A DNA stretch of 64,000 bases from Gimesia chilikensis. GTDB taxonomy: Bacteria; Planctomycetota; Planctomycetia; Planctomycetales; Planctomycetaceae. The translations under genes and the position numbers were made by a program. Of the stretch, positions 1 to 8,975 are shown in pieces (the stretch's first letter is position 1; every line of letters starts with the position of its first letter). Below the pieces are notes generated by a model. It saw only the letters and a program-made list of their open reading frames with translations. It was not told where the DNA came from and made no database searches. The stretch covers positions 62,001 through 126,000 of the forward strand of contig NZ_VTSR01000032.1 of assembly GCF_008329715.1 (NCBI RefSeq). Reading direction: 5' to 3'.

Positions 1-1266
1 TTTCTGGCTTTACGGGTCGTTGAAACACCAACCAGTGTGGACGCCAATGGCGAAGCGTCTGTGTTACCCGCGAACGAAACCTGGGTGGGGGAATGGTCAG
101 AATACTGGGTGGAAATCTGGGTGCATACTGAAAACGTCGATAGCGGTGGCGTGGCACTGGTAGACGTTGATCTGAGTTATTTTACCGTCGCGACGACTGC
201 TGTTGAGATTCAATTTGGTGCAGCGTTTACTCAGAACCAGTCAGGTACGATCTTCGATCATAATGGCGGCATTTCTCAACTGGCCGCCAGCACTGAGACC
301 CCCGGACTGGGCATCAATAAGCAGTTATTGTTTGCCCGTGTCAGGTTTGCCGCACTGGAGCAGGACGAAGTGGCGGTTGGTGTCGAAGAAACAGGCCTCG
401 GTTCTGAGATGCTCTCGTTTGGATTCTTCGATTCGTTCATCGGTCTGGGAAACGGGCAGGGGGGCAAACCACTGAACGTTGAAAACGCCAGTTCCACCAT
501 CTGGGCCAATCCCTACGACCTGAATGACGATGGTCAAATCAGTTTCCAGGACCTGTTGCGGTTTGCCAGTGTGTATGGGGCTGTGCCGAATGAGTCAGAC
601 TCCGATTATGCCTGGCTGGCGGATCTGAATCAGGATGGTCGGGTCAATTTCCGCGACCTGGTTCTGTTTGCAGGTAATTATGGAAAGAACAAACTGCAGA
701 AAGTGAGACCAACTCCGGTTCATTATCCGGATAATTACCCTTACGGCTGGAATCAACAATTGCAGGCCACAAGTCAACCGGTTGCCGTTTCGACAGCAGC
801 TGCACTGACTCAGTCAGAGGCAGATGTGATGCGGGAGAGTGCCGTTGAGGATTTGAGCCCGCGTCTGTCGTCTGCCGCACAACAGAAACTGGAAGCGGTG
901 CAGATTGAAGTGGTCGATCTGGCAGGGACGACGTTGGGGCAGGTTGTCGGAGACACAATTTATCTCGACATCAATGCGGCGGGCCATGGCTGGTTCATCG
1001 ATGCCACGCCCCGGGATCACAACGAATTTCAGTCAGACAGTTCTCTCTCATTGATTGCATCGCCGGGCAGTGAAGCGGCGGGACTGATCGATCTCTGGAC
1101 GGTCATTCATCACGAACTGGGGCACCTGCTGGGGAATGAACATGCCGAGGAGGGAGTTATGGAATCGACGCTGGCAACCGGTGAGCGGAAGCTGCCGGAC
1201 TGGAATACGGAGACCGATGACTTCTTTGCTTCACTGAATGCAGACTCGGATTTGCTGGCCTTCTGA
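1..1266 (+). CDS. C-terminal part of a giant secreted dockerin/metzincin protein (5' end outside window)
   Basis: The frame is open from base 1, so this is the last 421 residues of a longer gene; an in-frame GTG at 37 need not be the start. An N-terminal cohesin-like beta region comes first. A dockerin type I-like pair of calcium loops follows (DLNDDGQI and DLNQDGRV, about bases 508-690). The C-terminus holds a zinc-protease signature HELGHLLGNEH near base 1108, with a possible Met-turn GVMEST just after it. The last ~420 residues align along their whole length with the end of the giant gene at 49876-64000, so the two are paralogues in the same orientation. Dockerins bind cohesins or calcium, so cell-surface assembly is plausible. 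Whether the C-terminal domain is an active protease is inference. The stop is 12 bp from the convergent neighbour. Confidence 0.85.
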   Translation, partial: FLALRVVETPTSVDANGEASVLPANETWVGEWSEYWVEIWVHTENVDSGGVALVDVDLSYFTVATTAVEIQFGAAFTQNQSGTIFDHNGGISQLAASTETPGLGINKQLLFARVRFAALEQDEVAVGVEETGLGSEMLSFGFFDSFIGLGNGQGGKPLNVENASSTIWANPYDLNDDGQISFQDLLRFASVYGAVPNESDSDYAWLADLNQDGRVNFRDLVLFAGNYGKNKLQKVRPTPVHYPDNYPYGWNQQLQATSQPVAVSTAAALTQSEADVMRESAVEDLSPRLSSAAQQKLEAVQIEVVDLAGTTLGQVVGDTIYLDINAAGHGWFIDATPRDHNEFQSDSSLSLIASPGSEAAGLIDLWTVIHHELGHLLGNEHAEEGVMESTLATGERKLPDWNTETDDFFASLNADSDLLAF

Positions 1267-1278
1267 TATGTATTTCCT

Positions 1279-3567
1279 CTACTCCGGCTTGCCGATGGTG
1301 TTTGTGAAAAACTTTAATGCTTCCTGAAATGCGAATTCGTGATGTCCGGGGGGCGCGCTGAATTCGGGTGTTTTGCCGCCGACCTGTTGATACAGGGGAG
1401 TGATCAGCTTGATGCAGCGTTTCGCTTCGGCGGGGCTGAAGCCGTCGGAGACCGCGTTGGAGATATGCAGGGGACGGGGGGCGACCAGCAGAGCCATCTC
1501 GGGGAGGTCGAACGCGGGGAGCAGGCCGGGAATGGCGCCGCAGTGACAGTGGCGCTGACGGTCGCGGATGAAAGAGACGCGCATGCTGCCGAAGATTCCC
1601 TGGACGGAAGTGGCTGCGATTCGCGGTTCAAAGGCAGCGGCGGAAAGCGCGAGCAGTCCCCCTGTTGAGACACCGGTCGCACCGACTTTGGCCGGATTCA
1701 CCTGAGGGTCCGCAAACACGTGCTGCAGCAGGATCTGCTGGTGAGCAAACAGCAGGCCGTACCAGCTGTAACCATCCAGGCGTAACAGATGATCCAGTTC
1801 ATGATGCCGGTCGCTGCCCGGTTCCATGCCGACGTTCTCCATCGCATAGACAAGGTATCCCTGTTCGGCAAACTGAGCGGCACACGCATGCTGATAGCTG
1901 TTCGGCTCGGCGAGGATCTGGCTGACTTTGCCATGCCCCATGAAACAGACGATGGTCGGCAGCTTTTTTTCCGGCTGAGACGGAGGAGCGAGACGGAAGA
2001 AGCGAAAGATCCGCTGGCCGTCATGGTCGACGGCGAATTCCCGTTGACGGAACGTGCCTCGATCTACGGCTGCCCCCACTGATTTGATTGTCAGCTTTCC
2101 CTGATAAGGATAGACGAGCTGTTCCTGGAAGGCCTGGCGTTGCGTCTCCTGCCACTGTGCCCATTGACGTTTGTTTTGAAATTCGGGTACTTGCAGCGGA
2201 CGGGCGCGGGTGACTTCGGCCTCGTAAGAGTAAGTGGAGGGCACGGTGATTGGCCCGGAGGTGCCTTCCTGAAAACCGGGAACCTGACGGGCGGCGTTCG
2301 CGTCCATAATCGCCAGGCATAACCACCAGGGAGGCAGACCCGAGAGTTTCTGGCCGGGCTGAAATTCGCAGAAAAAGATTGAAGCGAAGTGAGGTTTGTC
2401 TTTCACTGTGCCATTGCTCGTGCCCCGATAGGCTGCGTTATCGAGCTTTCGCCAGCCATGGTCGCGGGGGGAGCGTCCCTGGGAAAATGACCAGGCACCG
2501 GTGTTGTTGTATTCGAACGCCGCGAAGACCACGGTTGGCTTTTTGAACTGCAGTTCGACACGCTGGCCGCTACCGCCATCAAACAGATAGCGTGGCTGTC
2601 CTACAAGTTCCTTGGGTACCGCGAGCATCCGGTAATCGCGATTCAAAAATGTGGTCGTATCCACGCCGCAGATTCCGGGGACGAGTGGCGAGCCTGCGGT
2701 TTTCTCAATCAGATCGTTCAGCTTCGCAGAGACTTTCTGGCTGGCTTTGAGTTGCTTTAACGTGGCCTGCAGGGTGGCGACATCATCGACGAGCAGCGAA
2801 GCGGGTTTGTGTTTGAGCAGGGGGATGATTTCATCCGGTTTGCCTGTGGAACCGTTGAGATGGAGTTTGACTCCCTGACGTTTGATGGCGGGGACGAGTG
2901 ACTTATCGTCGAGCCAGCGGGGCCAGAGACGGATATATTCCACGCCTGCCTGAGCGAAGGCATCGATGGATGCGGGATCAGGAATGAAGCCCAGTTGCTG
3001 CGCCTGGGGTAGCAGTTTGCGAAACAGCTGCGCCTGTTCCACGCTTCTGACACCGACGATGGTCTGCCGGGGATCACCCTGTTCGCGTACCGTTTTCGCG
3101 ACCGCTTTGGCATAAGCGGTGCCCTGTTCCTTCAGATCCAGCAGTACGTTGATTTTTCCGCGACAGATCTGCAGGGCTTCGCCCAGGGTGGGGATTCGTT
3201 CGCCCGCGTATTTTTTGTTGAATGCAGAACCGGCGTCGAGCTGTTTTAGCTGAGACATGGTTAGCTCGGTGGCCACTCCGGTGCCGTCCGTGGTGCGGTC
3301 GAGTTTGGCATCGTGGAGCAGGAAGAGCGTGCCATCTTTGCTGGTCCGCACATCAATCTCGACGGCGGTCGCTTTCAACTCGATGGCCCGCTGCAAGGCG
3401 GACAGGGTGTTCTCGGGCCGGTCACTGCTGGCGCCGCGATGTGCCACGATCTGTTGAAGAGTGTCAACGGCTGCTCCCGGATCCGATTCTGACGGGAAGC
3501 TCCAGGCCGGGGGGGAAAGCAGCGTCGTCAGACAGACTGCCAGCACGCAGTAAAGTGAGTGTCTCAT
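1279..3567 (-). CDS. Secreted glycerophosphodiester phosphodiesterase fused to an alpha/beta hydrolase
   Basis: A 762-residue protein with a signal peptide (about residues 1-23). Residues 40-270 form a GDPD domain, with His43-Arg44, Glu52-Asn53, Glu70/Asp72 and His85 in the usual HRG...ENT...ExDV...HD order; this family hydrolyses glycerophosphodiesters to glycerol-3-phosphate and an alcohol. A middle beta-rich part (~300-470) is not recognised. The C-terminal ~300 residues resemble acetyl-xylan-esterase/dienelactone-type hydrolases, with nucleophile motif GVSTGG (Ser634) and a late His in PGHHEF. GDPDs are usually 250-350 residues, so this is a two-enzyme fusion. An AAAGG stretch lies upstream of the chosen ATG. 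A periplasmic role in salvaging lipid head groups or ester-linked material is inferred. Confidence 0.85.
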   Translation of the reverse strand: MRHSLYCVLAVCLTTLLSPPAWSFPSESDPGAAVDTLQQIVAHRGASSDRPENTLSALQRAIELKATAVEIDVRTSKDGTLFLLHDAKLDRTTDGTGVATELTMSQLKQLDAGSAFNKKYAGERIPTLGEALQICRGKINVLLDLKEQGTAYAKAVAKTVREQGDPRQTIVGVRSVEQAQLFRKLLPQAQQLGFIPDPASIDAFAQAGVEYIRLWPRWLDDKSLVPAIKRQGVKLHLNGSTGKPDEIIPLLKHKPASLLVDDVATLQATLKQLKASQKVSAKLNDLIEKTAGSPLVPGICGVDTTTFLNRDYRMLAVPKELVGQPRYLFDGGSGQRVELQFKKPTVVFAAFEYNNTGAWSFSQGRSPRDHGWRKLDNAAYRGTSNGTVKDKPHFASIFFCEFQPGQKLSGLPPWWLCLAIMDANAARQVPGFQEGTSGPITVPSTYSYEAEVTRARPLQVPEFQNKRQWAQWQETQRQAFQEQLVYPYQGKLTIKSVGAAVDRGTFRQREFAVDHDGQRIFRFFRLAPPSQPEKKLPTIVCFMGHGKVSQILAEPNSYQHACAAQFAEQGYLVYAMENVGMEPGSDRHHELDHLLRLDGYSWYGLLFAHQQILLQHVFADPQVNPAKVGATGVSTGGLLALSAAAFEPRIAATSVQGIFGSMRVSFIRDRQRHCHCGAIPGLLPAFDLPEMALLVAPRPLHISNAVSDGFSPAEAKRCIKLITPLYQQVGGKTPEFSAPPGHHEFAFQEALKFFTNTIGKPE

Positions 3568-3867
3568 CGTGAAAACCTTTGATATTCCAACTGCGAAGAG
3601 GATCTGCTGTCCTCCTGAATTCCGATAACAAATGCGCTATTTATAACGTACCTAAGGACCTGGTGTTGAGCAAATCATCCGCCGGTGATGCAGCATATTA
3701 TTCATCGAGTCTTCATGCAGTATCCTGAGACTAACCAGTATCGGGGAAGGGAGCTGGTAACTCAGCTTTCCCGGTTGGTGCCGATCTGTATGATTTGTCA
3801 GTTCCTGTTTCATAAAGTGATCGGCGGGAGTGGTCTGTGGTTCATCCAGTCAGACCATCTTGTCGAA
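3568..3867. other. Intergenic stretch without a convincing gene
   Basis: This lies between the divergent hydrolase genes. Short frames occur (for example 3685-3897 on the plus strand), but they lack a good ribosome-binding site and a recognisable protein. It presumably carries promoters for the flanking genes; I could not pick one out reliably. Confidence 0.4.
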
Positions 3868-4200
3868 CGGCGTGGGGGCGTCAAGCGGAAAGTATGAGTC
3901 GAGATCTTCTGAAAGTTCAGTGAGGTGGGTGTGAGTCTGCTGCGAAAAGCTCTGAATGTGCTCCGAAATGATTTGAAAAGGAACGAGACATTGGGAACCG
4001 GTTCATTTTGTGCTGGTGAAAAACTGGAAAAATCGACGCCGATTCAGGTACTTCTGAGTCACTTGTGCGTCGTGTTCCGGTGCACGCATCATCCGCCTCG
4101 CGCGCGAAGCACAATTACACAAGAATAGGATTCGGGAAGTGCCGATCAAGGGCAATTTATTCAGTTCTGGAGACAGAACTGCACTGGATTTTGGGAAGGA
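3868..4200. repeat. Dispersed ~330-bp repeat, copy 1
   Basis: Nearly collinear with 49047-49380, from the shared CGGCGTGGGGGCGTCAAG to TTGGGAAG. Identity is highest in the second half, for example around CATCCGCCTCGCGCGCGAAG. On the minus strand both copies keep an open frame with a conserved Arg-rich stretch (SRARRM) and NRRRFF. No gene, transposase or target-site duplication is visible. It could be a non-autonomous element, a structured RNA, or a short gene on the minus strand. Confidence 0.75.
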
Positions 4201-4404
4201 GATTGAACGCATGCTTAAAAAATCATGAACGAGAGGGGAGCGAAGGAGCATCGACAGCTTCTACAGAGGTTACCTCCGGTGGACTGGGGGGCTGGACGCA
4301 CGATATACTTTTAAGCTGCCGTGTGAGTTACCGTTATTGTGACTTACATGGTAGTTTGTGTTTTGTCAAAAGAGTCTTCAACGTGTTTTACAACTGGGAA
4401 GTTC

Positions 4405-6483
4405 ATGAATCGTTTACTGCAAGTCTTCACTATTACATTCGTCTCCTGGCTGCTTGTGGGACCGCTGGCTGCGGAGCTCACTCGCTTTGAAATTTTAACT
4501 CGCGAACCATTTGCCGACGGTCAGAAATTTGGGTCTGTCGGAGAGTACGAACGGATTAAGGGCCGCGTGTATTATGAACTCGATCCCGAGTTGCCACAGA
4601 ATCAGAACGTTGTCGATCTGAAGCTGGCACCGCGTAACAAAGCGGGCCGCGTGGAACTGTCGGCGGATGTGCTCATCCTGGCGCCGAAGGATTTGAACAA
4701 AGGGAACGGGGCGCTGCTGTACGATGTCAATAACCGGGGCAACCTGACTGCCTTGCGGATGTTAAACTTCGCTGCGGGGGGGAACGATCCGCAAACGCAG
4801 AAACAGGCGGGTGACGGTTTTCTGATGAGAGAGGGCTTCACTTACGTTTCGAGCGGCTGGGACGGAGAACTGCTGCCGGGAAGCAGTCGTCTGAGGCTCT
4901 TTCCCCCGGTGATCCAGCAGCCGATTACTGGTAAGGTGCGTTGTGAAATCGTGCCGGGCAAGGATACCACGCGAACTGTGGTCAACTGGGCGAACCATGG
5001 TTCCTATCGTCCGACGGCCAAGGGGCTCCAGGAAGCGACGTTGACGCATCGTCTGCTGGCCGGTCATCCGCGGGTGCCGATTCCCCGTTCGGAGTGGAAG
5101 CTGCATGTCACGGAGGTCGACAGCGATTCGCCCGCGCAACTGCCGAAAGTGGAACTCGAGTATCCCGCCGGGCTGAAGAAGCTGCAGATCTACGAACTGA
5201 TTTACGAAGCGCAGGATCCCGTCGTGATGGGTACCGGCTTCACTGCGGCACGCGATCTGGTTTCGGCTTTGAAACAGGGGACGGGCGAGGGGAATCCGTT
5301 ACTGGTCGAAGGCAAGCCTGTGATCGAGCGGGCGCACTCCTTTGGTGTTTCGCAAAGCGGTCGTTTTTTACGCGAGATGATGTACTGGGGCTTCAATGAA
5401 GACGAAGCGGGGCAGAGGGTCTTTGAGGGGATCATTCCCCACGTCTCCGGATCCGGCATGGGATCGTTCAACCATCGTTTTGCCCAGCCCACCCGGCATG
5501 CGGGACAGCACGATCATCACGATTATCCGCCGGACCGTTTTCCGTTTGCTTATGCTGCCCAGAAAGATCCGCTGTCAGGTCTGACTGAGGGAATTCTAAC
5601 CCGGGCCGAGGCCAGTGGTACTGCGCCCCTGGTGATGCATACGCAGTCTTCTTCGGAGTACTGGAACCGCAGCGGATCACTTTCGCATACCGATCCTCTG
5701 GGGACTACTGATGTCGCGCTGCCTGAGAATGTGCGGATCTATATCATCGGAGGGACGCAACATGGTCCGAGTCGATTCACGACTGATAAGGGGGATGGTC
5801 AGACGGCTCCCAATCCCGCCGATTACAAACCGTTCCTGCGCGCCTTGCTGCTCTCACTCGACAACTGGGCGAAAGAGGGAACCGCACCGCCGGCCAGCGT
5901 CTATCCGAAGATCAGTGAAGGGACGCTGGTGAGCTGGACTCAGAACGCCACCGGGTTTCCACAGATTCCCGACATTCGCTATCCGGGTGTCATTCAGCAA
6001 CCTGCTTACCTGGATTTTGGTCCCCGCTGGCAGAAGCAGCGTATCATGGATCTCCAGCCCCCTTTGCCGCGAGGCGATTATCGAGTACTCGTTCCCCGAT
6101 CCGGACCGGATGGGAATGAGCTGGGATGTCTGTCGGCTCCCGAAGTCGCGGTGCCGGTGGCCACTTATGCCAGCTGGCGATTACGTAGCGAGAACGGTCC
6201 TGCCGCCAACCAGCTTTACAGTCTGTCGGGTTCGTATATTCCCTTTCCACTGACGAAGGCAGAACGCGAACAACGGGGCGATCCCCGGGCGTCGATCGAA
6301 GAACGCTATGGCACCCTGGAAGCGTATCTCGAACAGCTGGCCGCACAATGCGAGGCTTATGAGAAAGCCGGCTATCTGCTGGAGGCAGACCGGGAGCGGA
6401 TTCTGCAAACTCAGCGTGAGCGGGTGGCACCATTGTTTGCGAAAATCAAAGCGAAAGCAGAACCGTCCGAACAGGGCAAGTGA
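4405..6483 (+). CDS. Secreted alpha/beta hydrolase domain protein
   Basis: Chosen start is the ATG at 4405, which begins a clean signal peptide ending near ...GPLAA|E and has GGGAAG just upstream; an in-frame ATG at 4339 would add 22 residues that do not look like a leader. The mature part is a ~690-residue protein of the large alpha/beta hydrolase type common in planctomycetes and proteobacteria. The nucleophile elbow is GVSQSG, followed by a His-rich stretch (QHDHHDY) and a later GGTQHG that may supply the catalytic His. The C-terminal ~70 residues are charged and helical. Substrate unknown; extracytoplasmic ester or lactone hydrolysis is the likely activity by family. Confidence 0.75.
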   Translation: MNRLLQVFTITFVSWLLVGPLAAELTRFEILTREPFADGQKFGSVGEYERIKGRVYYELDPELPQNQNVVDLKLAPRNKAGRVELSADVLILAPKDLNKGNGALLYDVNNRGNLTALRMLNFAAGGNDPQTQKQAGDGFLMREGFTYVSSGWDGELLPGSSRLRLFPPVIQQPITGKVRCEIVPGKDTTRTVVNWANHGSYRPTAKGLQEATLTHRLLAGHPRVPIPRSEWKLHVTEVDSDSPAQLPKVELEYPAGLKKLQIYELIYEAQDPVVMGTGFTAARDLVSALKQGTGEGNPLLVEGKPVIERAHSFGVSQSGRFLREMMYWGFNEDEAGQRVFEGIIPHVSGSGMGSFNHRFAQPTRHAGQHDHHDYPPDRFPFAYAAQKDPLSGLTEGILTRAEASGTAPLVMHTQSSSEYWNRSGSLSHTDPLGTTDVALPENVRIYIIGGTQHGPSRFTTDKGDGQTAPNPADYKPFLRALLLSLDNWAKEGTAPPASVYPKISEGTLVSWTQNATGFPQIPDIRYPGVIQQPAYLDFGPRWQKQRIMDLQPPLPRGDYRVLVPRSGPDGNELGCLSAPEVAVPVATYASWRLRSENGPAANQLYSLSGSYIPFPLTKAEREQRGDPRASIEERYGTLEAYLEQLAAQCEAYEKAGYLLEADRERILQTQRERVAPLFAKIKAKAEPSEQGK

Positions 6484-6505
6484 GGTCCGTCATGACATTG
6501 ATTAA

Positions 6506-6532
6506 ACCTGTCTGTACTTTCTGCAGACAGGT
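6506..6532 (+). terminator. Hairpin after the hydrolase gene, possible terminator
   Basis: ACCTGTCTG and CAGACAGGT form a perfect 9-bp stem with a 9-base loop, 22 bases after the stop at 6483. No T-run follows, so it may be a processing or Rho-assisted end rather than an intrinsic terminator. Confidence 0.4.
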
Positions 6533-6799
6533 GTAATGCTGCGCCGAGGGGAGTTTTATCTACTTCCCTGATGAACGCTGATGAACGCTGATGATGAGTG
6601 GGGTGTGTCTGTAAGTTCTTTAAATTAAATGGGATATGGGGATTGGATCTGTGGATATGACGTTTCAGATCTGCGTTCTTTGTCAGAAATCTATAGATTC
6701 TTTTCAAAAGGCGACCTGAAAAAAAGATTGAGTGTACGATTACATATAGAACCGAAACATCGCGAGTTGGCTTGCCTCGAATGATGGTTGACATAATTC
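6533..6799. other. Intergenic region upstream of the sigma-factor operon
   Basis: No gene seen. It holds a short direct repeat (CTGATGAACG twice in tandem at 6569-6588) and an AT-rich stretch at 6620-6760 that probably contains the operon promoter. No promoter hexamers were assigned with confidence. Confidence 0.35.
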
Positions 6800-7324
6800 A
6801 TGGAACAGAAAAAACAGGAACTGCAGTTCACGACATTGCTGACGGCGCATCGTCGTCAGTTGTATGCGTTTATCTACTCGCTGCTGACCGATCATACGGA
6901 TGCGGAAGATGTCTACCAGCGCTGCAGCATGATCCTGTGGGACAAGTTCGATCAATTTGACGCGGAATGCGAATTTCTGCCCTGGGCCATGGGCATCGCC
7001 TTTTATGAAGTGAAAAACTTCCTGCGTGTCTCGTCCCGTGATCGGCACCATTTCTCCGAACAGTTGCTCAACCAGCTCTTTGAGCGGATGCAAGGCAGCA
7101 GTGCTCCCAATGTGCAACTCTCATCGCTGGAGAAGTGTTTGAAGTCTCTGCGTCAGAAGGATCTGTGGCTGGTGCAGCAGGTTTACTGGGAACGACGAAA
7201 ATGTGCGTCGGTGGCGGAAGAGATGGGAATGAAAATCAACGCCCTCTATGACCGGGTGGGCCGCATTCGCGGTCAGTTGAGAGACTGTGTGCAGAGACGT
7301 GTATCGGAGGTGGAACATGCCTGA
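6800..7324 (+). CDS. ECF-type RNA polymerase sigma factor
   Basis: A 174-residue sigma-70 family protein of the planctomycete/verrucomicrobial ECF type. Region 2 is seen around LLTDHTDAEDVYQR (about residues 28-45), followed by FLPWAMGIAFYEVKNFLR. Region 4 is a helix-turn-helix near VAEEMGMKINALYDRVGRIR (about 138-157). It would direct RNA polymerase to a small regulon. It overlaps the FecR-domain gene by 8 bases, so the two are translationally coupled, and the FecR protein is the expected partner or regulator. No strong Shine-Dalgarno precedes the ATG. Confidence 0.9.
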   Translation: MEQKKQELQFTTLLTAHRRQLYAFIYSLLTDHTDAEDVYQRCSMILWDKFDQFDAECEFLPWAMGIAFYEVKNFLRVSSRDRHHFSEQLLNQLFERMQGSSAPNVQLSSLEKCLKSLRQKDLWLVQQVYWERRKCASVAEEMGMKINALYDRVGRIRGQLRDCVQRRVSEVEHA

Positions 7325-8957
7325 AAAAGATCAACGGGACGACGCGGAATTTCGGCGGCTGTTACACCGGCTCGCCGATGGTTCGCTCGATCAGACGGAA
7401 ACAGAACAGCTGGAGTCGTTGCTGCTGGATCAGCCGGAACGGCAGACACAGTACCTGGAACTGGTGTGTCTCGATGCTTCCCTGATGGAGTTGGGCGAAA
7501 TCAGCAGAAGTGTTCCCGACTATCACATCAGTCATCCGCAAGAGAAGAAATCGGTCCCCTGGGGCGTTTGGATGCTGACGGTCTGTGCTGTGGCCTGCCT
7601 GATTGTGGCGGCAGTCCTCTTTGTTTCCACGGACAATCAGCGGCAGCAGGTAGTACAACAGAAAGACCCGGCAGTAGAGGAAGAAACAAATCAGACCGCG
7701 AATAACCAGCCGCCGCAGGAACCGTTTTCCCAGGCGACATTGATCGCAGGACATCGGGCCGTCTTTCGGGGAACGCGCTCTCCGACTCTGACGGGCAGTC
7801 GCCTGCGGTTCGCTGAGAACTATATGCTGCAGGACGGCATGGTCAAAATCCGCTTTGCCTCGGGAGCGGAAGTGATTCTCCAGGCCCCCGCACTGTTCCA
7901 GGTGGCACACGAAGAGGAACTGGTGGTGAACCTCGGCAAGTGCTCGGTCTATGCACCCGACGGAGCAGAAGGTTTTAAAGTCAGCACGCCGACCAGCAAT
8001 GTGGTTGACCTGGGGACGCGTTTTTCCGTGACGGTTGCGGAAGACGGTGCCTCGAATGTGGCCGTCGTGGATGGGGAGGCGGAAGTCTCCTCGCTGAGCG
8101 ATCCCCGCAAAAAGCGTCTGCTCAAAGGCGAGACCGCTTATGTGGGTACCGACCTGAATTTAATGGACGGCGACCGCGAGCAGTCGACTCAAGATTATAT
8201 CGACGCCATTCCCGACCACCTGATTGCGTATGAGTCGATTCCGGACGAACAGGGGCGAGCGAAGTCGCTGGCGTCTGTCTCCGTGCAGCGGGCGGGAGTG
8301 CAGCGGATTTATCAGGCTGACGATTTCCTTCTGCCGGTCGTGAATCATTACCGGCCCGGCTCCCATGCGTTCGGGGTCGTTCCCGCCGACGCGCCCGCTG
8401 AGGAATATAACCGCTTCGGCCCGATGAATCTGTTGTTTGCTTCGGGTTTCATCAACCCGGGCGGAGAGAAAGCAGTGCACCAGGGCGAATTTCAACTGGG
8501 ACGTAACGGCACCCCCGGTATGAACCTGGTTTTCGAACAACCGGTGGTGAATGGACCGGGGCCCGACCTGATTATTTTCGATGCCCAGTCGATCGCGCAC
8601 TCACTGGAGGGGGACGTGTTCCATTTGTACCCGCAGACCGATCACCCGGCTGCCCGGCCGATGACGGTGCGAAAATATGATATCGACGGTCATTCCGAGC
8701 AGGCACAGATCATGACCGGCTGCCGTTTGACCCAGTTGAGTCCCGATTTCGCCGACGATGGAACGCCGCTGCCGATCGTGGCACGTTCACAACTGGTGCA
8801 TCAGGTTCCTTCGCGGCTGTTTGCCGTCGGGATTGATTTGGATGACATGCAGATTCCGCCGGGCGGATCGATTACCGGACTGTTCCTGCAGGATGCCCAG
8901 GACGATGCCGACCGGATTGACCCGGTGGTCATTGTTGGACTTCCGCCTGTTAAATAA
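7317..8957 (+). CDS. FecR-domain transmembrane regulator with a large C-terminal extension
   Basis: Start chosen at 7317 because GGAGGTGG lies 5 bases upstream; a frame opening at 7287 has no such site. The 546-residue product has a short cytoplasmic part like an anti-sigma domain, one membrane helix (about residues 82-104), then a FecR domain (~150-290, with ASGAEVILQAPALFQV and STPTSNVVDLGTRFSV). FecR proteins read periplasmic signals and control the cognate sigma factor. The last ~240 residues form a separate beta-rich domain I cannot name; it is much longer than in classical FecR (~320 residues total) and might bind a ligand outside the cytoplasm. First membrane component of the 6800-13630 operon. 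Confidence 0.85.
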   Translation: MPEKDQRDDAEFRRLLHRLADGSLDQTETEQLESLLLDQPERQTQYLELVCLDASLMELGEISRSVPDYHISHPQEKKSVPWGVWMLTVCAVACLIVAAVLFVSTDNQRQQVVQQKDPAVEEETNQTANNQPPQEPFSQATLIAGHRAVFRGTRSPTLTGSRLRFAENYMLQDGMVKIRFASGAEVILQAPALFQVAHEEELVVNLGKCSVYAPDGAEGFKVSTPTSNVVDLGTRFSVTVAEDGASNVAVVDGEAEVSSLSDPRKKRLLKGETAYVGTDLNLMDGDREQSTQDYIDAIPDHLIAYESIPDEQGRAKSLASVSVQRAGVQRIYQADDFLLPVVNHYRPGSHAFGVVPADAPAEEYNRFGPMNLLFASGFINPGGEKAVHQGEFQLGRNGTPGMNLVFEQPVVNGPGPDLIIFDAQSIAHSLEGDVFHLYPQTDHPAARPMTVRKYDIDGHSEQAQIMTGCRLTQLSPDFADDGTPLPIVARSQLVHQVPSRLFAVGIDLDDMQIPPGGSITGLFLQDAQDDADRIDPVVIVGLPPVK

Positions 8958-8975
8958 TGCTTTCACTGGAATATT

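Noticed and set aside
3685..3897. A 70-codon frame upstream of repeat copy 1
   Set aside because: No convincing start signal and no recognisable protein; its end runs into the repeat.
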